From Psychrobacter sp. JB385 (lineage in GTDB: Bacteria; Pseudomonadota; Gammaproteobacteria; Pseudomonadales; Moraxellaceae): a stretch of 64,000 nucleotides of DNA. Of the stretch, positions 18,074-27,261 are shown piece after piece. Position 1 is the stretch's first letter; each line of letters starts with the position of its first letter. The DNA lies in assembly GCF_900163785.1 (NCBI RefSeq), contig NZ_FUKN01000010.1:186001-250000 (forward strand), read 5' to 3'. Both the position numbers and the translations under genes were made by a program. Under the pieces are notes generated by a model that worked only from the letters and a program-made list of their open reading frames with translations, had not been told where the DNA came from and ran no database searches.

Positions 18074-18396
18074 GAGTGCCCAATGTGTCAAAAGAGTGTT
18101 TAAAAGTCGGTATAAAAAATATTTGTGACTAAAAGAGAATCGATAGTAGCGCCCACCCCATAAGTCTGGTTTCTAAAAGAGAAGTATCAAAATGGCGTCT
18201 CAGCATCATCAGGTAAATGCTACAATCAGAAGCGAAAGTTTAACACATAATGTGATTTTTTAGGCTTCATCGCTAACTAAATCTAAAGTGATTGTTGTTC
18301 GTCAAAGAGAAAATAACAGAGAGTGTCTAGATATAAAAACCAAATATTTTATTTATAAACATAATAAAATCAATAATTTAAAATTAGGTAGTTACC
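18074..18396. other. Divergent spacer between dnaB and pdxA
   Basis: 323 bp holding the dnaB promoter on the minus strand and the pdxA promoter on the plus strand. The last 100 bp before pdxA are extremely AT-rich. The only symmetry noted is a short CACAT-A-ATGTG palindrome (18244-18254). No ORF or structured RNA stands out. Confidence 0.4.
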
Positions 18397-19488
18397 ATGA
18401 ATAAAGAAAAGAAACCGTTATTAATTACGACAGGTGAACCAGCTGGCATTGGTATGGACGTTGTGTTGCTGCTCGCAGCAGAAAATAAGTTGCAAGATTT
18501 TTTGCGTCCAATATGGGTCAGTGCTGATGCTAATGCCATGAAAAAGCGTGCAGATGAGCTTGTCGCCGCTGGCGTGCTCAAAAATTGTCCTACTTGGCAA
18601 ACCTTTGATATAGATGGTGTAAAAGAAGACGCTATAACACAGCAAATATCGCAACGAAGTACTGATAATGATAGTGCTTTTGTCTTATTAAATGTACCTT
18701 GTGCTGCACCAGTCACTGCTGGGCAAATCAATATTGATAATTCAGCGATGGTGGCACAGCAGTTAGCAATTGCCCATAAACTTGCGACAAACCAAACCGT
18801 CGCGGCAATTGTCACAGGGCCATTACAAAAATCAGCGCTCATAGATGCAGGTATCAAGCTACCAGATGGCACGATGTTTAGCGGTCATACTGAGTTTTTT
18901 ATGCAGCAAAGCGGCTGTGAAAAAGTCGTGATGATGCTGGCCAATCAAGCTATGAAAGTCGCGCTTGTGACCACCCATTTACCGCTCAAAGACGTTGCTT
19001 CTGCTATCACTATGGACAACGTACGACAAACGGTGCAAATTGTCATCGATGATATGAAAGAGAAATTCGGACTCACGCAGCCTCGTATTTTGGTGTGCGG
19101 TCTTAATCCGCATGCAGGCGAGGGCGGTCATTTGGGGACAGAGGAGATTGACATTATCAATCCTGTCCTACGTGAGTTTATCAAGGCTGGCGTGGATATT
19201 TCAGAAGCCATGCCAGCTGATACCTTGTTTACGTCTAGGCACTTGGCAAACTGTGATGCGGTGATTGCTATGTATCACGATCAAGGATTGCCTGTACTCA
19301 AGTCACATGGTTTCGGCGATACAGTCAATCTAACCTTGGGCTTGCCTTATATTCGTACCTCGGTCGATCATGGGACAGCGCTTGATCTCGCAGGACAGGG
19401 CGGTGCAAGTGCCACCAGCTTATATCAAGCACTGAATATGGCTAATGAGATGGCTGATAGATCACTTATCAATAAACCTCTTGCATAA
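18397..19488 (+). CDS. pdxA: 4-hydroxythreonine-4-phosphate dehydrogenase
   Basis: Oxidises 4-phosphohydroxy-L-threonine in the DXP-dependent pyridoxal phosphate pathway. 363 residues, a little longer than the E. coli enzyme. Metal ligands His194 (TTHLPL), His239 (NPHAGEGG) and His294 (MYHDQGLPVLK) keep the exact 45 and 55 residue spacing of E. coli His166, His211 and His266. Opening TTGEPAGIG and closing RTSVDHGTALDLAG are classical. In many gamma-proteobacteria pdxA is followed directly by rsmA and apaH; here those genes come 6 kb later. Weak ribosome-binding site (TTAGGTAGTTACC). Confidence 0.96.
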   Translation: MNKEKKPLLITTGEPAGIGMDVVLLLAAENKLQDFLRPIWVSADANAMKKRADELVAAGVLKNCPTWQTFDIDGVKEDAITQQISQRSTDNDSAFVLLNVPCAAPVTAGQINIDNSAMVAQQLAIAHKLATNQTVAAIVTGPLQKSALIDAGIKLPDGTMFSGHTEFFMQQSGCEKVVMMLANQAMKVALVTTHLPLKDVASAITMDNVRQTVQIVIDDMKEKFGLTQPRILVCGLNPHAGEGGHLGTEEIDIINPVLREFIKAGVDISEAMPADTLFTSRHLANCDAVIAMYHDQGLPVLKSHGFGDTVNLTLGLPYIRTSVDHGTALDLAGQGGASATSLYQALNMANEMADRSLINKPLA

Positions 19489-19749
19489 GTCGCTGCCTTG
19501 ATGAGATTTATTCCGCAGTATTGAATAAGTCTAGCATCAGTAATGTCGATTTATAAATTATCAAGCATGACCTAATATGAGTGGTTCTATTATATTGGCC
19601 TGTTTTAAGTAATCTATTAATAGGTTTGAGGGGCGAAATAACTGGTTCCCTTGGGGTATGCTCAAATGAGAGTTTTTATAAGCTCAACAAAATCACCAAA
19701 AGGCATTTAAGCACTTAATCCCATTGTTTATGCATTGAGCTAGGCATCA

Positions 19750-20319
19750 CTAACTTTCAAAATGATAAATAGACTTAGCGCTGCTTGTCGGCGCACTTTC
19801 TATAGTATTTAAATCGTCAGTGATGCTAGCTTTAACATTGCTTGAATTGGGAGATGAAGGAGTAAGCCACAGCACCATAATCATGCCTAGTAGAACAAAA
19901 GTCACACCTACTAAACGCCCAGCATTTATTTCTTTCATCGGTAAATTCATAAGACCGTATTGGTCTAATATTAATGAAATAAGCATTTGCCCTGCTATCA
20001 CGCACACGATAAAGCGAGTTGCGCCTAAACGAGGGACTAAAATCAATGCAGAGGTAATATAGATGACGCCAGCAATTCCACCAAACCACACCCATATTGG
20101 TAATTGTCCAATTTGATCCAATATTGGCGCAGGGACACGCATAGCGAGAATGACAGGTATTGCTATAACTACGCTCACTAATAGCGACACTACTGTGGCC
20201 CAAAGAGGATGTCCAAGAGCACGGCCTAGCTCAGCATTACTCGCCGCTTGAAGAGGGACTAAAGCGCCAGCAACTAAGGCTATAATGGCAAAAGAGATAC
20301 CAGTCAGTGAGAGATTCAT
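19750..20319 (-). CDS. YdcZ-like (DUF606) DMT-family transporter
   Basis: 189 residues with about five membrane spans (6-28, 42-60, 74-96, 100-115, 130-152) and a polar C-terminal tail of 35 residues. The family pattern is present: LVAGALVPLQAASNAELGR near the start, WVWFGGIAGVIYI and PRLGATRFIVCVIAGQM, then NAGRLVGVTFVLLGMI. DUF606 proteins are half-size members of the drug/metabolite transporter superfamily with unknown substrates. Start ATG 20319 follows GGAGC. It diverges from a LysR regulator 95 bp away, the classical regulator-target layout. Confidence 0.85.
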   Translation of the reverse strand: MNLSLTGISFAIIALVAGALVPLQAASNAELGRALGHPLWATVVSLLVSVVIAIPVILAMRVPAPILDQIGQLPIWVWFGGIAGVIYITSALILVPRLGATRFIVCVIAGQMLISLILDQYGLMNLPMKEINAGRLVGVTFVLLGMIMVLWLTPSSPNSSNVKASITDDLNTIESAPTSSAKSIYHFES

Positions 20320-20350
20320 AAGTTTGCTCCAGATTTATTTAATTTTCTGG

Positions 20351-20360
20351 AATAATTATT
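20351..20360. promoter_or_regulatory. Candidate LysR-type operator between ydcZ-like gene and lysR
   Basis: AATAATTATT (20351-20360) is a perfect 10-bp palindrome in the 95 bp divergent spacer, in an AT-rich stretch that must contain both promoters. LysR regulators bind AT-rich imperfect palindromes (T-N11-A); assignment is by position only. Confidence 0.3.
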
Positions 20361-20414
20361 TCATATTAAAAATTTGAATTGAAATTCTTGTTTTTTTACT
20401 TCACTATTCGTCAT

Positions 20415-21338
20415 ATGAATAACTTAAGACGTATAGACCTGAATTTGCTCGTGACGTTGCATGCCTTGTTAATGGAAAAGCACGTGTCGCGAGCCGCTCT
20501 CCGATTACATAAAAGTCAGCCAGCAGTTAGCCACGCGCTGGCCCATTTACGTACCATATTTGATGATCCTCTATTGGTGCGACGTTCGGGAAAATTGGAA
20601 TTGACTTCGCGAGCGAGTGAGTTGATTCTGCCCTTAACGGATGTTTTAGAGCAGCTCGGTGCACTGATTGAGACACCAGAATTCAATCCTCTTAGTGCGA
20701 AGCGAGTATTTCGTCTGGCCATGTCTGACTATGGCGCGCGTGTATTGCTGCCTGATTTGGTGAAATCCTTAAGAGTGCTTGCACCTAGTATTGAGCTTGA
20801 AGTGACTCAAGGAAGCCGCAAAGCGATGATGGCGGATGTGTTCGATGGTGAAACTGACATGGCTTTGGGTGTGTTTCCAGATGAAGTGCCAGAAGCGCTT
20901 CGTACGCACACCTTATTTGTTGAGTCTTTTGCTTGTTTAGCAGACAAAAACACTTTGCCAGAGAGTAGTAATCTTGACCAGAATAGTTGGTTGGCTCGAC
21001 CGCATATCCTCGTTGCGATGCAATCAGGTGCCAATAATGAGATTGAACGTGCACTTAGTGGCGCAGGATTAAGTCGTCATGTTGTAATGACTTTGCCACA
21101 TTGGGGAATTGCTAATCAATTAGTAGCTGGTACTGACCTGATTTTGACAGCGGCGAGGCGTAGCTTTGATCTAACTGATAGCAACTCACAGGTTCAAATA
21201 TTCGAACCGCCTTTTCCAATTGAATCATTCGATTTTAAATTGCTATGGCATCAACGCCGTGAGGGCGATGCAGCGCATAATTGGCTGAGGCAATTAATTA
21301 TTAGTGTGCTTAATTCAGAGCTTAACGAAAGAAGTTAG
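20415..21338 (+). CDS. LysR-family transcriptional regulator
   Basis: 307 residues from ATG 20415. N-terminal helix-turn-helix: IDLNLLVTLHALLMEKHVSRAALRLHKSQPAVSHALAHLR (about 7-46) with FDDPLLVRRSGKLELTSRA after it, typical of the NodD/PcpR-like LysR branch. C-terminal periplasmic-binding-like effector domain from about residue 92 to 295. It probably controls the divergent YdcZ-like transporter gene; the effector is unknown. The upstream in-frame ATG at 20379 would add a Phe-rich leader inside the shared promoter region and is unlikely. Confidence 0.9.
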   Translation: MNNLRRIDLNLLVTLHALLMEKHVSRAALRLHKSQPAVSHALAHLRTIFDDPLLVRRSGKLELTSRASELILPLTDVLEQLGALIETPEFNPLSAKRVFRLAMSDYGARVLLPDLVKSLRVLAPSIELEVTQGSRKAMMADVFDGETDMALGVFPDEVPEALRTHTLFVESFACLADKNTLPESSNLDQNSWLARPHILVAMQSGANNEIERALSGAGLSRHVVMTLPHWGIANQLVAGTDLILTAARRSFDLTDSNSQVQIFEPPFPIESFDFKLLWHQRREGDAAHNWLRQLIISVLNSELNERS

Positions 21339-21472
21339 AAGAACTACCTAGAACAATGACTCAACCTAGGCTGCAAGCATATAGTTCTATGCCTGTATAG
21401 CGCATCGATCACGATTTCATACTATTTTCATGCTTGCAAAGCGTATTAGTCAATATAAGGTTAATTCAATAA

Positions 21473-21976
21473 ATGGCTCATTTGGATATACATGCTAAAG
21501 CAGAGATTGGTAAATCCTTAGCAGGGTTCACACTAGGTGAAAAATTGCAAAGCTTTTTGCATTATGTCGATCAGAGTGTAGATGGGAACAAGGTTTCTTG
21601 GAATGTTGATTTAGTAAACAATAATGAAGGTGTTTTACTATATAAATGGGGTTCATCGTACGGTAATGGATACGCAATATTCTTTAAATACCCTACACTA
21701 GAGCTTAGTTTTTCTGAACAAGGTACGCTTATCTTCATTCAAGCTGGTGAAGGTTATCAAGGTGAAATCTTTGATGGTGGTATCAAAATTGGCAGTCGTA
21801 TCGGAGATATAGATCATGCGTTAGTTTTGGATGATACGGAAGATGTGCATTATCTAGCGGATGAGAAAGGACATTTCATTGAAGGGATATATTTCGTAGC
21901 TGGGGGCTTAGAGCTTGAAGAAGATCCTGACGCCATCATAGAAGAAGTGAGAGTTTATAATTACAACTTAATATAA
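21473..21976 (+). CDS. Uncharacterised 167-residue protein
   Basis: I do not recognise the family with confidence. The protein is acidic, has no signal peptide or membrane span, and reads as a beta-rich domain: an N-terminal helix-like part (MAHLDIHAKAEIGKSLAG), then alternating strands with aromatic and Gly residues (KWGSSYGNGYAIFF, TLIFIQAGEGYQG, GIKIGSRIGD) and an acidic end (LEEDPDAIIEEVRV). Size, acidity and single-copy placement in a variable block resemble toxin-immunity proteins, but no toxin gene is next to it; that is speculation. Low GC like the rest of the block. No strong ribosome-binding site (AAGGTTAATTCAATAA before the ATG). Confidence 0.6.
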   Translation: MAHLDIHAKAEIGKSLAGFTLGEKLQSFLHYVDQSVDGNKVSWNVDLVNNNEGVLLYKWGSSYGNGYAIFFKYPTLELSFSEQGTLIFIQAGEGYQGEIFDGGIKIGSRIGDIDHALVLDDTEDVHYLADEKGHFIEGIYFVAGGLELEEDPDAIIEEVRVYNYNLI

Positions 21977-22163
21977 TAACTATTCTGGTCTAGATACCAT
22001 CTTACTCAAGTAACCTTGCATCGCCCAACAAGTACACTGTGAAGTACACTACAGTTATCACTATAATTCAAAACCTTGATACCATTAGCCTACATCTTGA
22101 TATTCGAGTCCTCACTAGGGTACCGAACCGATGGAAGCACCTCATTGGTTTCTTATAAATATA

Positions 22164-23331
22164 CTAATACCTAACCATAAAATTTCGTGGAGAGAATTTC
22201 TTACACATCGCAAATAACAGCAAAATCCCAACAATCATTCCAACCCATGCTCCTGTTAAATCACTTGAAGCATCAATCAAAATACCTGCCATGAACGGGA
22301 ATGCTGAAGCAATCAAATATCCACCACCTTGCACAAAAGCCAATAGAGTCACTGCCTGCTTAGCATTAGAAGCGTAATCAAGTGCTGTGATTAAAGATAA
22401 AGGAAATAAAGCACCAATCCCTAACCCTAAAATTATAACGGTTAAAAATGCAAGCTTTGAAGGGATATAGATAAGCAATATTAAACCAACTAATATGAGC
22501 GATAGGGTGACAAATAATGGCTTTCGGCGATCGGTGAGTTTTTTGATAAATATAGAAATTAAGGTGCCAGAAATGACTTCTGCAACCGTTAAAATACTTA
22601 GTAAAGCGCCAGAAGCATTTCTACTCCACCCAAGCTGGGTATAATTTAGTGGTAACCAAGCTAAAACTAATGTGTATGCACCTGTCCCTATGCCAAAGAA
22701 AAGCATTAACAGCCATGCATTTTTAGATTTTATAGGTAGAGATAAATAACCGTTTCTACTGCTCTTAATATGTGGCATACCAGAGGAAAACAGTATAATT
22801 GCTAATATGACAGGGATAGCCATAATCGATAAAGCGATATTCCATCCAAATGCTCCTTCTAAAGGAGAGGTTATAGCAGCTGAGATTGCAGCACCAGCCA
22901 TAATACCTGTTGTAAACAATCCCATAAAAACGCTAGCATTGTCTGGCGAAATTCTTTTTAAATAGGCGGGCATTAGAGTTTGGATGATTGCTATACCAAT
23001 GCCTCCGATGAGAGAAGTCAGAAGTAGAAGTAATGTAGAGTCAGCAAAAAATCGGTAGCCACAAGAAAGTGCTATCGCCAACAATCCAACTAATATACCT
23101 ATATACATACTCGCTTACTCTAGATTGAATTCTGGGACCTAAAAGTGCAAAGCAGCCCATCATTGCAACTGGGAAAGTGGTCAGTAATCCAGCAGTTTGA
23201 TTATTAATTTTTATAGAGTCTGTTAAAACGGGTACGATTGGAGATATCGAGGCCATAATAGGCCTAAGATTAAGACCTACAAATATTGTTATGGCGGCTA
23301 GTATCCACTGGTTATAACTAAACCTACTCAT
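22164..23331 (-). pseudogene. CynX/NimT-type MFS transporter, frameshifted
   Basis: Two overlapping leftward reading frames together make one transporter. The first (from ATG 23331) gives the N-terminal spans and motif FVGLNLRPIMASISPIVPVL up to LLGPRIQSRVSE, then drifts into non-homologous residues and stops at 23041. The second frame, open from 23108 to 22164, resumes at IGILVGLLAIALSCGYRF and carries the remaining ten or so spans to the end. A small indel near 23100-23110 joins them; a full protein would have about 400 residues, the normal length of CynX-like (2-nitroimidazole/cyanate) exporters. Either a true pseudogene or a sequencing error. Substrate unknown. Confidence 0.75.
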
Positions 23332-23420
23332 TTCCTACCTCACTCTCTTGGTTATATGTCTTTTTAGTTATGAGTCGATGCATGATCACTATTTTAAAAG
23401 AAAGATAAAACTTCCTAAGT

Positions 23421-24383
23421 TCAGGCTTCATTACTCACTTCAAATTTTTGTTCTAATCGTGCCATCATTTTCATACCACCCCATGTAACAAGCGCAACGC
23501 CAAGTGCAATCAAAGATGCACCTAGAATAAGTCCATCCGGTGGAGACTCACCTTGTAAAAAAATAGCGACAGGAACACCTACAATGGCGCCAATAGATCC
23601 TAATAAGCTTAGTAGAACCGGACCACCCGTTTTTTGAAGTAGAAACAATAATTGAAACTGACCGGCGAATATGAAGGCCTGTAAAGTAATTAAACCAAAT
23701 GGCAGAAAATCTTCTAGTGGAAGAGTAAGTGAGAAGTCAGGTAAGAGGCTTGTTACGCTAAGTAAGAGTACAGCCGCAATGAGCATTCCTGGAGCAAGCG
23801 CATTGGGAGACGCTCCTTTCGGCCAACGCAATGTACGATAGATATTGCCAATGGCAAGCAAAACAGGACCGCAGAGTGCTATTAAAATCCAAAACACACT
23901 GGCATCTGGTGCAGAAAATTTACGGGCAGCTAGTATACCTGCACCGGCAAGTGCAGCTGCTACCCCAAGCGCTCGAACAGTCTGAAATCGCTCTATTCCT
24001 AATGCTAGTGCCCCAAGATAAGTGAGAAGCGGTGGTAAAGAAATAATTAGAGCGACAAAACCAGCACCGACATGAGGAATAGCGGAGAATAAAAATAAGT
24101 TGGAGCCTGCAACGCTGACCAAAGCAGAGATAAAGTAATACTCAAAGCTGCGCTTATTGAGAGGTGGAAGTTCATGACGCAGTAATGCAATAATTAATAA
24201 GATGGTGGCAGCACCAGCAATTGACCAAAATAAAAAGGCAAGTGGAGATAAACCAATTTCACCCGCATATTTTGCCACATTGGTAGAGATACCAAGTAAT
24301 GCGCCTCCAACCAGAAGACAAATTAAAGGAGTTAACCATACACTCCTACGGGGAGGTCTATCTCGCTCTATAAATTTAGTCAT
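23421..24383 (-). CDS. EamA-family (DMT superfamily) exporter
   Basis: 320 residues, ten predicted membrane spans in two EamA repeats (first about 15-150, second about 163-300), with the characteristic Gly/Pro-rich span ends (IPHVGAGFVALIISLPPLLTYLGAL; LSLLGSIGAIVGVPVAIFLQGE). Members export amino acids, metabolites or drugs; the substrate cannot be read from sequence. Start ATG 24383 follows TAGGA. It is transcribed divergently from a MarR regulator, and its promoter overlaps a palindrome (24434-24447), so MarR control is likely. Confidence 0.88.
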   Translation of the reverse strand: MTKFIERDRPPRRSVWLTPLICLLVGGALLGISTNVAKYAGEIGLSPLAFLFWSIAGAATILLIIALLRHELPPLNKRSFEYYFISALVSVAGSNLFLFSAIPHVGAGFVALIISLPPLLTYLGALALGIERFQTVRALGVAAALAGAGILAARKFSAPDASVFWILIALCGPVLLAIGNIYRTLRWPKGASPNALAPGMLIAAVLLLSVTSLLPDFSLTLPLEDFLPFGLITLQAFIFAGQFQLLFLLQKTGGPVLLSLLGSIGAIVGVPVAIFLQGESPPDGLILGASLIALGVALVTWGGMKMMARLEQKFEVSNEA

Positions 24384-24417
24384 ACAATATCCTAATGGCC
24401 GAAATGAACTTGGTGTC

Positions 24418-24447
24418 AGAATATCATTTAATGTCTTGATGTCAAGA
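24418..24447 (-). promoter_or_regulatory. eamA promoter with MarR-type operator
   Basis: On the minus strand a perfect TTGACA (24440-24445) is followed by a 16 bp spacer and TATTCT (24418-24423). The perfect palindrome TCTTGA-TG-TCAAGA (24434-24447) covers the -35, a typical MarR-family operator position. Binding would block RNA polymerase at eamA and may also autoregulate marR. Confidence 0.7.
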
Positions 24448-24553
24448 TAAAAATATTGCTACTATTCCTGCTTATAAGTAATATCTCAGTAGAAATAAAC
24501 ATTTTAATATCTCCAAAATCATAAAAATTTTGATCGTAATGAGGAATAAATCA

Positions 24554-25072
24554 ATGCAAAATGAAGGGTGTGTACAAGAGGATGCAGTACAGAAGATTAT
24601 TAGTCAGTGGCAAAACCAAGGGTTTGCTACTGATAGTTTATTAGCCATGGAGACTATGGGGCGTATAAAGCGGTTAGAAGTGATATTAATGCGAAGGCTA
24701 TCTGTTAACTATAAGATAAACTATCAAATATCACGTTGGGAGTTTGATGTGTTGGCGACATTACGACGCACAGGAGCCCCATATTTAATGAGCCCAACCG
24801 TTTTATTTGATAGCATGATGGTTAGTTCTGGAACGATGACCAATCGCTTACAACATTTAGAAAAGAAGGAACTCATTGAGCGCATTGATAACCCAGAGGA
24901 CAAGCGAAGTTTATTAGTTAAACTGACTCCGAAGGGTCTTGAGTTGATTGATAGAGCTGTCGCATCACATGTGCAACTGCAGAATGACTTGATGAGTGAT
25001 ATGAGTAAGGAAGAACTACTTATCATCAATTTATTATTGAAGAAAATTGAGAATCAACTTCCTATTATTTAG
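24554..25072 (+). CDS. MarR-family transcriptional regulator
   Basis: 172 residues from ATG 24554, which has GAGGA about 9 nt upstream; an in-frame ATG lies at 24530. Winged helix-turn-helix of the MarR type: ISRWEFDVLATLRRTGAPYLMSPTVL, then SGTMTNRLQHLEKKELIERIDNPEDKRSLLVKLTPKG, the DNA-binding wing with its conserved D-x-R. The N-terminal 45 residues form the dimer helices. It is divergent from the EamA exporter gene and probably represses it until a ligand binds. AT-rich, like its neighbours. Confidence 0.92.
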   Translation: MQNEGCVQEDAVQKIISQWQNQGFATDSLLAMETMGRIKRLEVILMRRLSVNYKINYQISRWEFDVLATLRRTGAPYLMSPTVLFDSMMVSSGTMTNRLQHLEKKELIERIDNPEDKRSLLVKLTPKGLELIDRAVASHVQLQNDLMSDMSKEELLIINLLLKKIENQLPII

Positions 25073-25467
25073 TTATTAAATATACCTCTATATGAAGATA
25101 GTTTTTTATATGGCGATAATATTTTAAGGTAACTGGATTTACCTTCGAAAGTCTTGACTAATGTAAATTATAAGTACATCGTAATTCCATAACTTACGAA
25201 GGGTATTGATATCAGTAGCCTGCTGTCGAAGATCCAAATCTAGGCTTGGAAGTTACTCTTTATTCTCATAAAGGTACATTATGGTAAATGATTCTAAGGG
25301 TGGAAAATTATGATGCTGATTGCGCTAAGTTATGAATGCTCTATCAATAATAACGTCTCGAAAATATGCCCTAATTATGAGCTGTGGTATAATTCATCAT
25401 TATAGAAAAAGCACGTCGTTGCTATAGCGCTATTGCCCATTTATCCTCTATACATTAAGACTCTCTT
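25073..25467. other. Spacer between marR and rsmA
   Basis: 395 bp without coding character. Near the right end TGG-TATAAT (25385-25393) is a perfect extended -10 promoter for rsmA, with transcription from about 25400 and a leader near 68 nt. This makes rsmA independent of pdxA. The left 300 bp are AT-rich and show nothing I can name; no direct repeats or integrase remnants are visible. Confidence 0.5.
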
Positions 25468-26331
25468 ATGTCCAACTCTACGTTTGATGCTCAAACCATT
25501 TCTAACAGCTTAAAAACTGCCAAACACCAACCGCGTAAACGCTTTGGTCAAAACTTCTTGCATGATACCAGTGTCATTCGTCAAATTGTCGATAGTATTC
25601 GTCTGGAACGTGATGATAATTTGATCGAAATCGGACCAGGTATGGGTGCGCTGACTGAGCCACTGTTGGCAGAAGTGGATGGCATGACAGTGGTAGAACT
25701 AGATCGAGATTTGGCAGACAGTTTGCGTATTCGGATTGGTGCCAATAGCCATCCAAACTTCACCATTATCAAAGACAATGCGATGCATGTTGATTACCGT
25801 GAGTTATATAGTGAAGAGCGCGGTAAGCTTCGTGTGGTAGGTAATCTGCCTTACAATATTTCTACGCCGATCTTGTTTCATTTGCTAAGCTTCGCTGATG
25901 TGATTCAAGACATGCATTTTATGCTGCAAAAAGAAGTGGTTGAGCGTATTACAGCTGACGTTGGCAGCAAAACCTATGGCCGCTTGTCTGTCATTATGCA
26001 GTATCATTGTGATACCGATTATCTGCTGACTGTACCACGTGGCGCATTTAATCCGCCACCAAAAGTCACCAGTGCTGTTTTTCGGTTGACGCCGCATATC
26101 GATAAGCCAGTCGTGGCAGAAGATGAGGATTATTTTGCCATTGTGGTGCGCGAAACATTCAATCATCGCCGCAAAACGCTGCGCGCGATTTTTAAGAATT
26201 CGACCCTATTGCCGACGCTGAGCGAAGAAGACTTTGCTGCCTGCGATATCAATCCACAAGCCCGTCCTGAGACCTTAAGTGTTAAGGACTTTGTGACGCT
26301 AAGCAATCGCGCAAAACAAATAGAAGCGTAA
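25468..26331 (+). CDS. rsmA: 16S rRNA dimethyladenosine transferase
   Basis: Dimethylates A1518 and A1519 in helix 45 of 16S rRNA, late in 30S assembly (KsgA). 287 residues. [14 protein letters not shown] (20-33) is the family opening, [16 protein letters not shown] (52-67) the SAM-binding motif I, and [14 protein letters not shown] the catalytic motif IV (NLPY). The C-terminal domain includes [13 protein letters not shown]. The conserved partner order pdxA-rsmA-apaH is broken on the left by the accessory block, but apaH still follows. Confidence 0.96.
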   Translation: MSNSTFDAQTISNSLKTAKHQPRKRFGQNFLHDTSVIRQIVDSIRLERDDNLIEIGPGMGALTEPLLAEVDGMTVVELDRDLADSLRIRIGANSHPNFTIIKDNAMHVDYRELYSEERGKLRVVGNLPYNISTPILFHLLSFADVIQDMHFMLQKEVVERITADVGSKTYGRLSVIMQYHCDTDYLLTVPRGAFNPPPKVTSAVFRLTPHIDKPVVAEDEDYFAIVVRETFNHRRKTLRAIFKNSTLLPTLSEEDFAACDINPQARPETLSVKDFVTLSNRAKQIEA

Positions 26332-26351
26332 ACAATCATTGATGAAGAGAG

Positions 26352-26384
26352 CGAGCTTGTCTTAATTTTGACGCTCGTTTTTTA
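26352..26384 (+). terminator. Hairpin between rsmA and apaH
   Basis: CGAGC (26352-26356) with GTC pairs with GAC-GCTCG (26370-26377), with a two-base bulge, followed by six T. A modest intrinsic terminator that would reduce read-through into apaH. Confidence 0.55.
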
Positions 26385-26408
26385 TTATTTTCAAACCTGT
26401 GAGGTCGT

Positions 26409-27245
26409 ATGAGTTTTCGACATCAATATGTCATTGGTGACTTACAAGGTTGCTATGCTGCCTACTGTCAATTACTTGAAACGCTGGATTTTGATCCCAG
26501 TCAAGATAAGCTGTGGTTTGCTGGTGATTTGGTCGCAAGAGGCGAGGACTCGTTGAACACCTTGCGCGATGTTAAGGCGCTATGTGAGCAAGGTGCGGCT
26601 GCAACAGTACTTGGCAATCATGATCTCAACTTGATTGCGGTGTGGCGTGGCGCAACCAAACTCAAGAAAAAAGACAAAACAGCACCGATTTTTGCCGCCG
26701 CTGACTGTGATGAATTACTCGAATGGTTAAGACATCAGCCATTATTGGCTTATCCAGACGAGCAAACGGTATTGGTGCATGCGGGTATCCCACCGCATTG
26801 GAGTATCGAGGCGGCAGCAGCCTATGCAAAAGAGTTAGAATCACAGCTGCAAGGTAGTTTAGAGCAGCTTGATGAATTATTACCGAACTTATATAGCAAA
26901 AAAGCAGATGACTGGCATTCAGATATTGCAGGCTTTGCCAGAATGCGCGCCATTGCCAATTATTGTACACGCATGCGCTTGTGTAAACAGGACGGGACGC
27001 TTGAGTTTGGATTTTCAGGAACTTTAAGTGAAGCCATGCCAGAAGATTTTTTGCCCTGGTTTGAATGGCAGGTGCCGCGCTCGCGTAAGATACTGTTTGG
27101 TCATTGGGCAGCGTTGCAAGGGGAAATTGATTTGCCTTATGCTCGAGCCCTTGACGGTGGCTGCGTCTGGGGCAATTACCTATTGGCTTACAGATTGGGT
27201 GATGAAGAAGTCATAACCTCAAGTGCGCAGTGCGAAAAACCATAA
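26409..27245 (+). CDS. apaH: Bis(5'-nucleosyl)-tetraphosphatase, symmetrical
   Basis: Hydrolyses Ap4A to two ADP and also removes Np4 caps from RNA. 278 residues with the calcineurin-like phosphoesterase metal motifs: GDLQGC (10-15; Asp11), FAGDLVARG (38-45; Asp40), LGNHD (68-72; Asn70, His71) and HAGIPPHW. The later FGHWAALQGE and ALDGGCVWG blocks are typical of ApaH. Start ATG 26409 follows GAGG. E. coli has apaG between ksgA and apaH; it is missing here. Confidence 0.95.
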   Translation: MSFRHQYVIGDLQGCYAAYCQLLETLDFDPSQDKLWFAGDLVARGEDSLNTLRDVKALCEQGAAATVLGNHDLNLIAVWRGATKLKKKDKTAPIFAAADCDELLEWLRHQPLLAYPDEQTVLVHAGIPPHWSIEAAAAYAKELESQLQGSLEQLDELLPNLYSKKADDWHSDIAGFARMRAIANYCTRMRLCKQDGTLEFGFSGTLSEAMPEDFLPWFEWQVPRSRKILFGHWAALQGEIDLPYARALDGGCVWGNYLLAYRLGDEEVITSSAQCEKP

Positions 27246-27261
27246 TGGGTCATTCAAAATT

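Noticed and set aside
18384..18872. 162-codon leftward open frame across pdxA
   Set aside because: Antisense to a well-conserved gene, no family resemblance and no ribosome-binding site.
22030..22050. 12-bp tandem repeat as part of a CRISPR-like array
   Set aside because: Only two copies with no spacers and no cas genes in the window.
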